This document shows, piece after piece, positions 6,858 to 14,848 of a stretch of DNA of 37,780 bases. Every line of letters starts with the position of its first letter. Position 1 is the first letter of the stretch. This DNA comes from Phycisphaerae bacterium (GTDB taxonomy: Bacteria > Planctomycetota > Phycisphaerae > SM23-33). Both the position numbers and the translations under genes were made by a program. Under the pieces are notes generated by a model, which worked only from the letters and a program-made list of their open reading frames with translations, searched no databases and had not been told where the DNA came from. The stretch covers positions 1 through 37,780 of the forward strand of contig JASLNT010000004.1 in NCBI GenBank assembly GCA_030745875.1, given 5' to 3'.

Positions 6858-7535
6858 GTGAGACCGACAAGTAAATCGAGAAAGCTGACGACATCAGCCT
6901 GCCGAACGCTGCTTCTGGCGTCATTATGCGTAACGATGCTCCTGCCGATCGGCGGGTGCGGTAAGTTCATATACTTCTTTTGGCCTTTCGGGCGCACCGT
7001 TACAATCCCCGCCGAGTTCGGCGGTCTGCGGAGCAGCAAGGTCGCGGTGGTCATTTTCGCCCCTGAATCGACGCAGTTCGAATATCCCTGGGCGTCGCTC
7101 AATCTTTCGGCGATGATCTCATCGAGACTCCGGGCGAAAGTAAAAAGGCTTACGACTGTCGATTCGCAAAAGATAAACGCCTACCAGCGGAAGAATCTGC
7201 ACTGGGCGGAGATGGACAGGACCGCCCTGGGCAAATCGCTCGAAGCGGATTTCGTGTTGTTCGTTTCGCTGGTGGAGTTCTCGACGGTCGAGGAGGGTTA
7301 CGTGGATCTGCTTCGCGGGAGGGTCAACGGGGAGATCAAGGTTTTCGACTGCTCGAAACCTGAGCAGGACGCGATGGTCTGGACGTGCCCTAATATAAAA
7401 GTCCACTTTCCAAAAACACCAACGGTGCGAACCGCCAAGGGTGAAGCTAACATACGCTCGGTCATACTGATGAAGTTCAGCGATGAACTCACAAAGAAAT
7501 TCTACTCATACAAGGTCAACAGGGAAGACCTATGA
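6858..7535 (+). CDS. Putative lipoprotein, unknown function
   Basis: The protein begins with a basic stretch and a hydrophobic segment that ends LPIGGC (Cys34), a good lipobox, so it is probably lipid-anchored. The mature part (about 190 residues) contains a KVAVVIFAPES strand, an amphipathic SSRLRAKVKRLTTVD segment and an FVLFVSLVEFS strand, an alternation seen in CsgG/TolB-N-like lipoproteins; that assignment is tentative. The start is a GTG at 6858 with GAGGTG upstream. It ends inside the ATGA that starts the next gene, which has the same layout, so the two are translationally coupled and may be diverged duplicates. Confidence 0.75.
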   Translation: MRPTSKSRKLTTSACRTLLLASLCVTMLLPIGGCGKFIYFFWPFGRTVTIPAEFGGLRSSKVAVVIFAPESTQFEYPWASLNLSAMISSRLRAKVKRLTTVDSQKINAYQRKNLHWAEMDRTALGKSLEADFVLFVSLVEFSTVEEGYVDLLRGRVNGEIKVFDCSKPEQDAMVWTCPNIKVHFPKTPTVRTAKGEANIRSVILMKFSDELTKKFYSYKVNREDL

Positions 7536-8188
7536 ACTGCAAACGACAGATTATCCTGATTACGCTCTTGACGGTTATGGGCGCCTCGCTGGGCGGTTGC
7601 ACGATTTTCGGGTGGATGTACAACGTAATGGTGCCCCCCCAGAAAGTCCCGGCCGCTTACAAACTCGACAAAGACACCAAAGTGCTCGTGCTGGTCGACG
7701 ACCTTGGCAAGCCCGTGCGATACGAGCAGATCAAACGCCTGCTGACCGAGAAGGTAAACAGACTCCTGCTCGAAAACAAAGCCGCCAAAAGAGTGGTCTC
7801 GTACGAAGATGTTTTCCGCCTGGCGGCAAGCAAGAAGGACTTCAACCGCCTGGGTATCGCCAACGTAGCCCGCGAACTCGGAGCCGGCCAGATCGTCTAC
7901 GTCTACCTGGATGAATTCTCACTGAAGGACGATCCGAACATAAGTCTCTGGCACGGTAAGCTGGGCGTTGCGGTTCGCGTTGTAGACCTCGAAGGCCAGA
8001 CCAAATGGCCGATCGATCGACCTTCCGGACACAGACCCGAAACCGCTGAAACCCCGCAGGTGGATAATGCCTCGACAACCCACGGGGCGACAATCGCGGC
8101 CGAACTCGCCGACGAAATGGCCCTGAAAATAGCGAGACTCTTCTACAAACACTCCATAGCTCGCGGACACATGCCCGGTGAGGATTGA
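7532..8188 (+). CDS. Putative lipoprotein, partner of the preceding gene
   Basis: A 218-residue protein with a clear lipobox ASLGGC (Cys23). The mature part has a KVLVLVDDLGKPV strand, a helical KRLLTEKVNRLLLENKAAKR segment, and a GAGQIVYVYLDEFSL strand, the same order as in the gene before it (strand, helix, strand with F/VYV-L-EFS). This looks like a diverged tandem pair. The ATG overlaps the upstream stop codon (ATGA), so expression is coupled. Function is unknown; a role as a periplasm-facing partner of the DUF2752 membrane protein is only a guess from position. Confidence 0.78.
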   Translation: MNCKRQIILITLLTVMGASLGGCTIFGWMYNVMVPPQKVPAAYKLDKDTKVLVLVDDLGKPVRYEQIKRLLTEKVNRLLLENKAAKRVVSYEDVFRLAASKKDFNRLGIANVARELGAGQIVYVYLDEFSLKDDPNISLWHGKLGVAVRVVDLEGQTKWPIDRPSGHRPETAETPQVDNASTTHGATIAAELADEMALKIARLFYKHSIARGHMPGED

Positions 8189-8241
8189 GCCTGAAAGAGT
8201 TCTCCCGCACAGCCGCAAACTCCCAACCAGCATGCAAATAA

Positions 8242-8276
8242 CCGTTCGCTCGTAAGATAATCACCTTACGAAACGG
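8242..8276 (+). terminator. Hairpin after the lipoprotein operon
   Basis: CCGTT...CGTAAG (8242-8256) pairs with CTTACG...AACGG (8265-8276) around an eight-base loop, 54 bases after the stop codon. The 3' side is TTTCGCAC rather than a long T run, so termination would be modest. The hairpin loop contains AATCACCTTA, which occurs again over the promoter at 8299-8308. Confidence 0.5.
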
Positions 8277-8284
8277 TTTCGCAC

Positions 8285-8312
8285 TTGACAGATAGGGGAA
8301 TCACCTTATAAT
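8285..8312 (+). promoter_or_regulatory. Near-consensus sigma-70 promoter
   Basis: TTGACA (8285-8290), 16-base spacer, TATAAT (8307-8312): both hexamers are perfect. The start of transcription would be near 8319, giving a leader of about 110 bases before the ATG at 8429. It is the best promoter in the window and serves an 83-residue protein. Confidence 0.75.
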
Positions 8313-8319
8313 GGATTTT

Positions 8320-8428
8320 GCTCGGAGGATGCGAGCCGGACGTTATTCCGGCCCAAGCGTCGAACCATTGCCGAAGAAGTAGTTACCAGCTACCAGTTAC
8401 CAGAGCCTGAAAAAGAGGACGGGACGAA
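8320..8428 (+). promoter_or_regulatory. Structured 5' leader with overlapping hairpins
   Basis: GCTCG/CGAGC (8320-8324 with 8332-8336) and GCCGGA/TCCGGC (8335-8340 with 8347-8352) share bases 8335-8336 and cannot both close fully. Further on, a short TACCAG-type repeat occurs three times (8383-8402). I recognise no known riboswitch class here. Confidence 0.4.
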
Positions 8429-8680
8429 ATGAGGAATGTGCTTTCATCGCGCGTGCTGTTGGCGACTATTATTATCATCGTCGTCGGCGTAATGCTTCTA
8501 GGCCAGATGGGAATCGCGGGCTCTCAGGCCCCGGCCGAAGCATCCGCATCTGATTCAAACCTCGCCGCCTCACCGGCCCCTCAGTTGGATTGGGCGCTGG
8601 CGGGTCTGCTGCTGGGCGGAGCCCTGATCACACTGTTCCGTCCGAGACGAAGGAAGGTTGTCAAAGTAACCGCCAAATAG
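8429..8680 (+). CDS. Small two-helix membrane protein
   Basis: An 83-residue protein with an N-terminal hydrophobic helix (VLLATIIIIVVGVMLLGQMGI), a 30-residue Ala/Pro/Ser-rich loop, a second helix (LDWALAGLLLGGALITLF) and a basic end, RPRRRKVVKVTAK. The second helix plus Arg-rich tail is similar in shape to the C-terminal sorting tails of exported proteins, but no PEP, LPxTG or GlyGly signature is present. AGGACGGGACG precedes the ATG. It stands alone behind a near-consensus promoter and a long structured leader, which suggests high or regulated expression. No family is recognised. Confidence 0.7.
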   Translation: MRNVLSSRVLLATIIIIVVGVMLLGQMGIAGSQAPAEASASDSNLAASPAPQLDWALAGLLLGGALITLFRPRRRKVVKVTAK

Positions 8681-8962
8681 TCCCGCATCATCAATCACCG
8701 GCGTGAAGTCCGGTGTGAATTCATTCCATCCCGCTTAACAACAGTCGATAATCCTGCGCGCTGAGCAAGCAACTCAAGCGACTCGCGCAAACTCGCAAAT
8801 CCGTCCTTGTCAGCCCGATGTCATGTCTGCGTTCTTCTTCTCTTGTGCGATAATCATGTATTGCATTGTCACCCGAGAGCCCCTATTGTTTCTAGGTAAT
8901 GGGCTCGGCGGCTTTGTCGAGCGGGACTATAGGCGAGCAACGGTCAACAAGAGGAGTTATTC

Positions 8963-9661
8963 ATGATTCAGGTGACATGCGCATGCGGCGCAACAATGCA
9001 GGTCCAGGACGAGAATGCGGGCAAGCAATGTAAATGCCCCAAATGCGGCGCTATATGCCAAATCCCCGCAGCCCCGGCCCCCGTAGAAGCAGTGGCGCCT
9101 CCGGCGGAAATACCGGCCGCACCAGCTCCCGCGCCCGTAGCCGCCGCGCCGGCCGCAGGAAAGCGTCCGGGTGGTCTGACGGCGCTTGCCGTGCTGAACT
9201 TCGTATTCGGCGGGTTCGGGATCATATGGGGTATGATAGCTATAGCGGCCGGAGGATTCGTCTCGACTGCGGGCAGTTCTGCGAACAGACTCGCCGAAGC
9301 CGCTCGCGAACTCGCTCGTGAATCGGCTCGCAGATCGGGCGACGCTGACGCCCTGGAGGCGGCGAACCAGATTGCTCCTACAGTCGAATCTGTTTCAGCC
9401 ATGTTCTACGTCCTTGGAATATTTGCGCTGCTCACCGCGGCGTTGCTTATCGTCGCAGGCGTGGGATATCTCAAACAGTCCAAGAAGAGCGGGTATTTGT
9501 TCGGCAATATCTACGGTGTTGCGGCGATCATCGTGGTGTTCCTACAGATCGCCATGCTCGGCGCTGGATTCGGCATCGGCGTGATTCTCGGCTTGGCGTA
9601 TCCGATCGTGACGCTGGCGTTGCTGAACACGGTCTTCAAGGAAAGCTTCCCCAACCCGTAA
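8963..9661 (+). CDS. Zinc-ribbon membrane protein
   Basis: The first 35 residues form a small zinc ribbon: CACGATM, then GKQCKCPKCGAICQIP, a module often fused to planctomycete membrane proteins. A linker rich in Ala and Pro (about residues 36-65) joins it to a membrane part with helices near residues 70-98, 143-170 and 180-222. A charged Ala/Arg/Glu-rich helix (EAARELARESARRSGDADA) separates the first two. The ribbon probably lies in the cytoplasm. Function is not known. GAGGAG precedes the ATG. A candidate promoter, TTGCAT-17-TATTGT, lies about 70 bases upstream. Confidence 0.8.
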   Translation: MIQVTCACGATMQVQDENAGKQCKCPKCGAICQIPAAPAPVEAVAPPAEIPAAPAPAPVAAAPAAGKRPGGLTALAVLNFVFGGFGIIWGMIAIAAGGFVSTAGSSANRLAEAARELARESARRSGDADALEAANQIAPTVESVSAMFYVLGIFALLTAALLIVAGVGYLKQSKKSGYLFGNIYGVAAIIVVFLQIAMLGAGFGIGVILGLAYPIVTLALLNTVFKESFPNP

Positions 9662-9794
9662 TCTCACGCACATCTCAGGATGTGTTTCCGGCGTAACGAT
9701 CCGAGTCCCGCCCGGCGGTCAGCCGGGCGGGACCGGCCCGTCGATTTGCGTTGTGCGCCTGCGACAAGGAACGTCGATGCGGTGAGGTCGTAAG

Positions 9795-10304
9795 ATGGGC
9801 AAATGGCATTGCACGATTAATGGGACGAAGTACGGTCCGGTGTCTGCAGAGGAACTGCGAAAGTGGGTGGCGGAGGGCAGGTTCGCGCCCACCGATTATG
9901 TCTGGAGCGAAGGCATGGCCGACTGGGCTCCGTTCAACACCATCGCGGAACTCAACTCAGGAAGCGCCCCCCCGGTCGCCACGGGAGCCTACGCACAGGC
10001 ACCCATCCAAACAGCCCCCCAGCCGGGCAATGGAATGGCGGTGGCGGGAATGGTTTTGGGGATCGTAAGCGTTCCCTTTATATGCTTCTGGCCTATTGGA
10101 CTGGTTTGTGCGATTGTCGGACTATGCCTGAGCGTTCTGGGAAAGAACAGGGCGCGGGAAATCAACGTAGGCGAAGGGATGGCGATCGCCGGACTAGTGC
10201 TTTCATGCGTAACGCTTGCTCTGATAGCGATACTGCTGATTGCAGGGATAAGCTGCATGAGCCAAATGAACAACTACTTCCGAAACCTGCCCAGACCCCG
10301 CTGA
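9795..10304 (+). CDS. GYF_2 domain / DUF4190 membrane protein
   Basis: A 169-residue protein with a GYF_2 domain at residues 1-52 (WHCTINGTKYGPVSAEELRKW, then WSEGMADWAPF), a short Ala/Pro/Gln linker, and a DUF4190 two-helix membrane unit (MAVAGMVLGIVSVPFICFWPIGLVCAIVGL and MAIAGLVLSCVTLALIAILLIAG). Both DUF4190 helices begin with the same GMA-AG-VL phrase. GYF-type domains bind proline-rich peptides in eukaryotes; the bacterial ligand is unknown. The neighbouring zinc-ribbon protein has a Pro/Ala-rich linker of the kind such a domain might bind, which is speculation. A GGTGAGG sequence precedes the ATG. Confidence 0.88.
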   Translation: MGKWHCTINGTKYGPVSAEELRKWVAEGRFAPTDYVWSEGMADWAPFNTIAELNSGSAPPVATGAYAQAPIQTAPQPGNGMAVAGMVLGIVSVPFICFWPIGLVCAIVGLCLSVLGKNRAREINVGEGMAIAGLVLSCVTLALIAILLIAGISCMSQMNNYFRNLPRPR

Positions 10305-10324
10305 GAACGATCCGCCCAGACGTG

Positions 10325-10352
10325 TTGCATCTCGGCTGGGGGCGGATATAAT
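10325..10352 (+). promoter_or_regulatory. Sigma-70 promoter for the NifU-type gene
   Basis: TTGCAT (10325-10330), 16-base spacer, TATAAT (10347-10352). The leader can form AGACCC/GGGTCT (10361-10386), and AGGAG lies six bases before the ATG at 10403. Confidence 0.65.
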
Positions 10353-10402
10353 GACCTTTCAAGACCCCAATGTGATTCGGGTCTGAAGATTAGGAGTTTT
10401 CC

Positions 10403-10675
10403 ATGACCGATTGTAATTGCGGCGACCATGATTCAGCACCTGCAGGGCTCGACGCCCGCGTGCAGGAAGTTATCGAGACCATTCGTCCGCTCCTTCAGGC
10501 TGACGGCGGCGATATCGAACTGGTTTCGATCGACGCTGGCGAAGGCAAGGTCTTCGTACGCCTCCAGGGAGCCTGCAAAGGCTGCCCGGGCGCAGCAATG
10601 ACCCTGAAGATGGGCGTCGAACGGCATCTCAAAGAGAAAGTGCCTGAAGTCACCGAAGTGGTCGCCGTTCAGTAG
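10403..10675 (+). CDS. NifU-like C-terminal domain protein (Fe-S scaffold)
   Basis: The 90 residues form a single Nfu domain, which holds or transfers a [4Fe-4S] cluster to apo-proteins in the cytoplasm. The motifs RPLLQADGGDIELV and GACKGCPGAAMTLKMGVE are diagnostic; the two cysteines of CKGC bind the cluster, usually in a dimer. The protein has an extra Cys/His-bearing N-terminus (CNCGDHD) that the minimal Nfu domain lacks. It has its own promoter and is separated by about 90 bases from the next gene, so it is probably monocistronic. Confidence 0.93.
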   Translation: MTDCNCGDHDSAPAGLDARVQEVIETIRPLLQADGGDIELVSIDAGEGKVFVRLQGACKGCPGAAMTLKMGVERHLKEKVPEVTEVVAVQ

Positions 10676-10766
10676 CCCCCACCGTCAGTTCGCAGCAGGC
10701 TCGAGACCTCGCCAACCTGGGCGCCTTTCTCGAACGCAGGCACAGCGGATACGCCAGGAGGCGCAT

Positions 10767-13700
10767 ATGAAAGCCGGAACAAATCTCGTTCTTGGGCTTC
10801 TGATTGCATCGGCCGCACTCCTGCAGGCCGCGCCCGTTACGGCGGCCGATTCCCGCTCGTTGCTCGAAGATGACTGGTTGTTTCAGGCGGGCGGGCGGCC
10901 TACACTCCAGCACTGCAAGCGTCAGATCGCATCCGCCGGCCTGCTTGCCAAGCGACTTGCCCGATCAACCAAGGCGCCGGACATCCGGGGCGATCTGGCG
11001 GACCTGAGAGATCTCGACAAGCAACTGGGCGCCTTGGGCGACAACAGCAGGGGCTCGGAGGTCATCAAACTCTATCTCGCCATCAGGCGGGTCAAGCGGC
11101 GGATTGTACTTAAGAATCCCGCGGTCAATTTCACGCAAGTGCTGCTGGTCGACAACCCGTATCCCAGCGGGCGGGAATGGCCCCACCAGTCGCGACATCG
11201 CAACAACTTTATGGCCAATTCAGCAGGCAGGCTGATTGTCGCCGGGCTCAATCCTGACGGTCCGTCAAGGTCGCTGGTTTCGGCGGGCCGGGGCGGGTTC
11301 TTCTGGCGCCCGGACCTTTCATTCGACGGGAAGAAGATACTCTACTGCTGCAAGCGATTGTCAACCGACTGGGCCCTGCAACTGCTGGCCTCGCCCCGTG
11401 GTAACAATATCATCACGCAGAACAACGCCCTGTCCGCCAACGACAAAGGCGTAAGCTACACCGTCGCGTTCGACATCGGACCGACAGTCTGGGCGACCGC
11501 AAACCAGGCGACCGCGGGCGGCGACAAAATACTGATTGAACTGGTCAACTCGTCGGGAAAAACAGTTGCCTCCCATCTTGCTGAATCCGGTCAATGGCGC
11601 GGATCGCAGACCTTCGCGCCGGGCGGTTTCACTTACACCGGCGACGGTTCGGGCAAAGTGCGATTCAGACTCTCGCCGGCGGACAAGAGTAATTCGGACC
11701 ACTTCTACGGCGTCGTCGACAACCTGAAGGTGACCGCCGGAAAAACAGTCGCATTCTTCGACAACTTCAACGCCGTTTCGCAGGGAGGCTCGGGGCGCCA
11801 GAATCGCACCGGCCTGCCGCTTGTCCATTCAGCGAACCTCGCGGGCTGGTCGGCCTCGGGCCTGAACGCCTTTCACGCCGTCCAGCGTCCCGGCGGGAGC
11901 AAGCGGGATTTGGCGTTCCACTTATTTGAGATCAACGCAGACGGTACGGGTCTGAAGCAGCTGACTTTCGGCGATTTCGACGACCTCGACCCAATCTATC
12001 TGCCTGACGGGCGCATCATGTTCTCCACCACGCGAGGGCACACCTACGTGCGCTGCGGACCGGATTTTCCCGCATACATCCTGGCGCGGTGTGATGCGGA
12101 CGGTAAGAACATATACATAATATCGCAAAACAGCGAACCGGACTACCTGCCGTCGCTGCTGGCTGACGGACGCGTAGTGTTTTCGCGATGGGAGTACACC
12201 GACAAGGAGCAGAAGCGAGTCCAGAGCCTCTGGACGGTCAATCCCGACGGAACGAACGTAACTGCCTTCTGGGGCAATCAGAGCGTCTGGCCGGACCACC
12301 TGGCCGAACCGCGAGCCATTCCCGGAAGCCGCCGCGTGATGTTTGTAGGCGTGGGACACCACCAGTGGTTCAACGGGTCGATAGGGATCGTTGACCCGAG
12401 CAAGGGGCTGAACTACCCCAAGGGATTAACCAAGGTCACGCCCGACCTGCCGTGGGCCGAAGTCGGCGACGGACCGACGCCCGCCCCAAAAGAAAACGCT
12501 GATTATCGAGCCGCCGGCAAATTCACCGCCTACAAAACACCGTATCCGCTGAGCGAAGAAGACTTCCTGGTCTCAGCCAAACGAGGCGGGAAGTTCAACC
12601 TGTACCTGATGGATGTTAGCGGGAATCGAGAGCTGATCTACGTCGCACGTTGCAACGCATGGCACGCCATGCCGTTCATCCCGCGCAAGAAACCGCCCGT
12701 ACTGCGGGATGCGGTGGCCTGGCCGGGAACGGGCAAGAACCACAAGCCGGCCAAGAACGGAGTGTTCCTAAGCTCCAACGTGTTCCAGGGCGCCCCGCTC
12801 CTTCCGAAGGACAAGGTGAAGTACCTTCGCGTGATCCAGTCCGACGCCAGGACATATACGACATGGCACAAAACGTACCAGACCGCGGGCCCGGCGATCT
12901 CGGCCACCCAGGCCGATTCGGTAAAACGCATCCTCGGAACCGTACCGGTCGAGTCCGACGGGTCGGTCTGCTTCGAGGCCCCTCCGGGCAAGGCTCTGCA
13001 CTTTCAACTGCTCGACAAGCACTTCCGCTGCATCCAGACTATGCGATCGTTCACCGGCGTGATGCCCGGCGAGGTCCGCGGATGCCTCGGTTGCCACGAA
13101 CTGCAAAACACCGCCTCAAACGCCTCGGTCGGTCGCAGCAAGACGGGAATCGCCCTGAGCAAACCGCCAGCCAAACTCACCGCCCCGCCCTGGGGGGCGC
13201 GAGTCAGCATCGGTTACGAACGATTTGTCCAGCCGATCCTCGACAAGTACTGCGGCAAGTGTCACCAGGGCGACGGGAAGGGACGCAAGAAACTCGACAT
13301 GACGCTGCGACATTCGTCGGCCCGCTGGGGAAAATGGCGATCGCGGAACATTCCCTCCCCGTTCAAGGAGCCCTATCTCACGCTGGTCGGCGGGCGGTTC
13401 GGATGGAACGGGAAGATCAAACACGACAAGTACGGTCTGCCCGGTTCGATCTCCGGTTGCCTTGTGGTCGAAGGATACCCCGAACGAAGCCCTGCGTCCC
13501 TGGCGACACTCAAACCCATGACACACCTGTCTTACACCAGCAAGCTTATCCATCACGCGATGAGCGGCGAGCACAACAAGGTGAAGATCGACGCCGCGAG
13601 CCTCCGACGCCTGATCGCGTGGGTCGACGCCAACGGACCGTTCCTCGGAGACGAGGAGATTCGCAAGATTCCCGACCCGCCTTTCAAGACCCTCGAAGCC

Positions 13701-13811
13701 ATCGGCGTCCGCCCGCGCCTGGCGACGGCTCCGAACATTAACCGCTTCAATGTACGTCAGGACGGTGACGCAATCCAGGCCGTCAAGGATGCTGCGGAAA
13801 CCAAACCGTAA
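10767..13811 (+). CDS. Exported hydrazine-synthase-alpha-like multidomain protein with two CxxCH motifs
   Basis: 1014 residues with a signal peptide (about 1-27). Residues about 380-560 are TolB-like propeller blades (FHLFEINADGTGLKQLTFGD, DDLDPIYLPDGRIMFSTTRG, VNPDGTNV). The middle domain typical of HZS-alpha-like proteins follows, and two haem-c-type motifs are present: CLGCH (773-777) and CGKCH (829-833) in a QPILDKYCGKCHQGDGKG context. Such proteins are common in planctomycetes that do not perform anammox, so no hydrazine chemistry is implied; an exported redox or binding role is likely. Residues about 201-380 look like an inserted beta-sandwich domain that splits the propeller. AGGAGG lies five bases before the ATG. 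Confidence 0.88.
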   Translation: MKAGTNLVLGLLIASAALLQAAPVTAADSRSLLEDDWLFQAGGRPTLQHCKRQIASAGLLAKRLARSTKAPDIRGDLADLRDLDKQLGALGDNSRGSEVIKLYLAIRRVKRRIVLKNPAVNFTQVLLVDNPYPSGREWPHQSRHRNNFMANSAGRLIVAGLNPDGPSRSLVSAGRGGFFWRPDLSFDGKKILYCCKRLSTDWALQLLASPRGNNIITQNNALSANDKGVSYTVAFDIGPTVWATANQATAGGDKILIELVNSSGKTVASHLAESGQWRGSQTFAPGGFTYTGDGSGKVRFRLSPADKSNSDHFYGVVDNLKVTAGKTVAFFDNFNAVSQGGSGRQNRTGLPLVHSANLAGWSASGLNAFHAVQRPGGSKRDLAFHLFEINADGTGLKQLTFGDFDDLDPIYLPDGRIMFSTTRGHTYVRCGPDFPAYILARCDADGKNIYIISQNSEPDYLPSLLADGRVVFSRWEYTDKEQKRVQSLWTVNPDGTNVTAFWGNQSVWPDHLAEPRAIPGSRRVMFVGVGHHQWFNGSIGIVDPSKGLNYPKGLTKVTPDLPWAEVGDGPTPAPKENADYRAAGKFTAYKTPYPLSEEDFLVSAKRGGKFNLYLMDVSGNRELIYVARCNAWHAMPFIPRKKPPVLRDAVAWPGTGKNHKPAKNGVFLSSNVFQGAPLLPKDKVKYLRVIQSDARTYTTWHKTYQTAGPAISATQADSVKRILGTVPVESDGSVCFEAPPGKALHFQLLDKHFRCIQTMRSFTGVMPGEVRGCLGCHELQNTASNASVGRSKTGIALSKPPAKLTAPPWGARVSIGYERFVQPILDKYCGKCHQGDGKGRKKLDMTLRHSSARWGKWRSRNIPSPFKEPYLTLVGGRFGWNGKIKHDKYGLPGSISGCLVVEGYPERSPASLATLKPMTHLSYTSKLIHHAMSGEHNKVKIDAASLRRLIAWVDANGPFLGDEEIRKIPDPPFKTLEAIGVRPRLATAPNINRFNVRQDGDAIQAVKDAAETKP

Positions 13812-13853
13812 CTCCGCCTTGCCCTCGACGCGTCAATTCGGGACAATCGAACT

Positions 13854-14831
13854 ATGAAATCACACACTCACATCCTGTGCATATCGGCCGCAACAGCAAT
13901 CACCGCCGCCGTCGCGTTCATCGCGTGCGGCAAACCAGCGGCCAAGGACGCCATGACCGTCCGCCGCGCCGACAACGATCAGCACCTCGAGATATTCGAT
14001 TCGGGCAAGTGCGTCCTTCGGTACAACTTCAGGAACGTGCCCGTGCCCAAGACCGCCAAGGGCAAATACGCCGTCGCCCGCAGCAACTACATCCACCCGC
14101 TGTACGGGCCGGCCGGCGAGGTGCTGACCAAAGACTACTCACCCGAACACCCCCACCATCGCGGGCTGTATTGGGCCTGGCCGGAAGTATACTACAAATC
14201 TCAGAAACGCGACCTCCACGCGCTGCAGGGAGTCTTCGCGCGACCGGAGAAGATCGTCCACACCAGCGGCGGGAAGGACTCGGCCAGAATTGTCGCAAAA
14301 AGCAAATGGCTCTGGGACAAAGAGGAGATCGTCGCAGAGACAGCCGTCATCACCGCTCACCGCGCTGACGCCGATGGTCGGCGGATAATAGAACTGCGAT
14401 TCGAGTTCTCCGCTCTGGTCGACGGGGTCTCAATCGCCCGACGCGGGCAGAAAGCCTACGGCGGATTCAACCTGCGATTCTCATCCCGAAAAGACCAGGA
14501 GATCGTGAAGTACACCGATCCGGAAGGCAAGAGGCCCCGCCGGTCTTGGGCACAGATCGTCGGCGTGCCTCCGGAAGGCAAGAAACCGGTGGCGGTGGGT
14601 ATCTTTCAGCACGTCGAGAATCCGCAGGCGCCCGGCGATTGGGTCGAATATCCGAAGCTGAACTGGCTCCAACCGACGTTCCCGTCCAAAGGCGTCAAGT
14701 ACGAGTTGGGCAAGGGCAAACACCTGGTGCTGCGGTTCGGTCTGTGCATACAGAACGGCAAGATGACCGACAAGCAACTCGCCGAGCAGTGGAGATACAT
14801 CAGCCGACCGACAATAAGAAGCAGTCGATAG
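13854..14831 (+). CDS. DUF6807 ('PmoA family') lipoprotein
   Basis: A 325-residue exported protein with lipobox FIAC (Cys25). The family hallmark is SPEHPHHRGLYWAW near residues 95-110, preceded by YIHPLYGPAGEVLTKDY. The family is named after a mis-assigned methane oxygenase; it has no relation to particulate methane monooxygenase. Members occur beside Gfo/Idh/MocA oxidoreductases and other sugar-catabolic genes, as here, and a role in carbohydrate handling is plausible but unproven. The gene lies 42 bases after the HZS-alpha-like gene and 17 bases before the oxidoreductase, so the three may be one operon. Confidence 0.9.
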   Translation: MKSHTHILCISAATAITAAVAFIACGKPAAKDAMTVRRADNDQHLEIFDSGKCVLRYNFRNVPVPKTAKGKYAVARSNYIHPLYGPAGEVLTKDYSPEHPHHRGLYWAWPEVYYKSQKRDLHALQGVFARPEKIVHTSGGKDSARIVAKSKWLWDKEEIVAETAVITAHRADADGRRIIELRFEFSALVDGVSIARRGQKAYGGFNLRFSSRKDQEIVKYTDPEGKRPRRSWAQIVGVPPEGKKPVAVGIFQHVENPQAPGDWVEYPKLNWLQPTFPSKGVKYELGKGKHLVLRFGLCIQNGKMTDKQLAEQWRYISRPTIRSSR

Positions 14832-14848
14832 ACAATCAGGAGCCGAAA

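Noticed and set aside
8320..8428. c-di-GMP or other known riboswitch
   Set aside because: The hairpins and conserved bases of the known classes could not be found; only unrelated short stems are present.
10767..13811. Evidence for anammox (hydrazine synthase)
   Set aside because: Only an HZS-alpha-like architecture is present, with no HzsB/C or hydrazine dehydrogenase. Such proteins are common in planctomycetes that lack anammox.
13854..14831. Particulate methane monooxygenase subunit PmoA
   Set aside because: The family label 'PmoA' is historical. The protein is a soluble lipoprotein with the HPHHRG motif (DUF6807), not an integral methane monooxygenase subunit, and no pmoB/C is present.
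14546..14848. N-terminal extension of the Gfo/Idh/MocA protein
   Set aside because: It overlaps the DUF6807 gene in another frame, and the Tat signal plus AGGAG fix the start at 14849.
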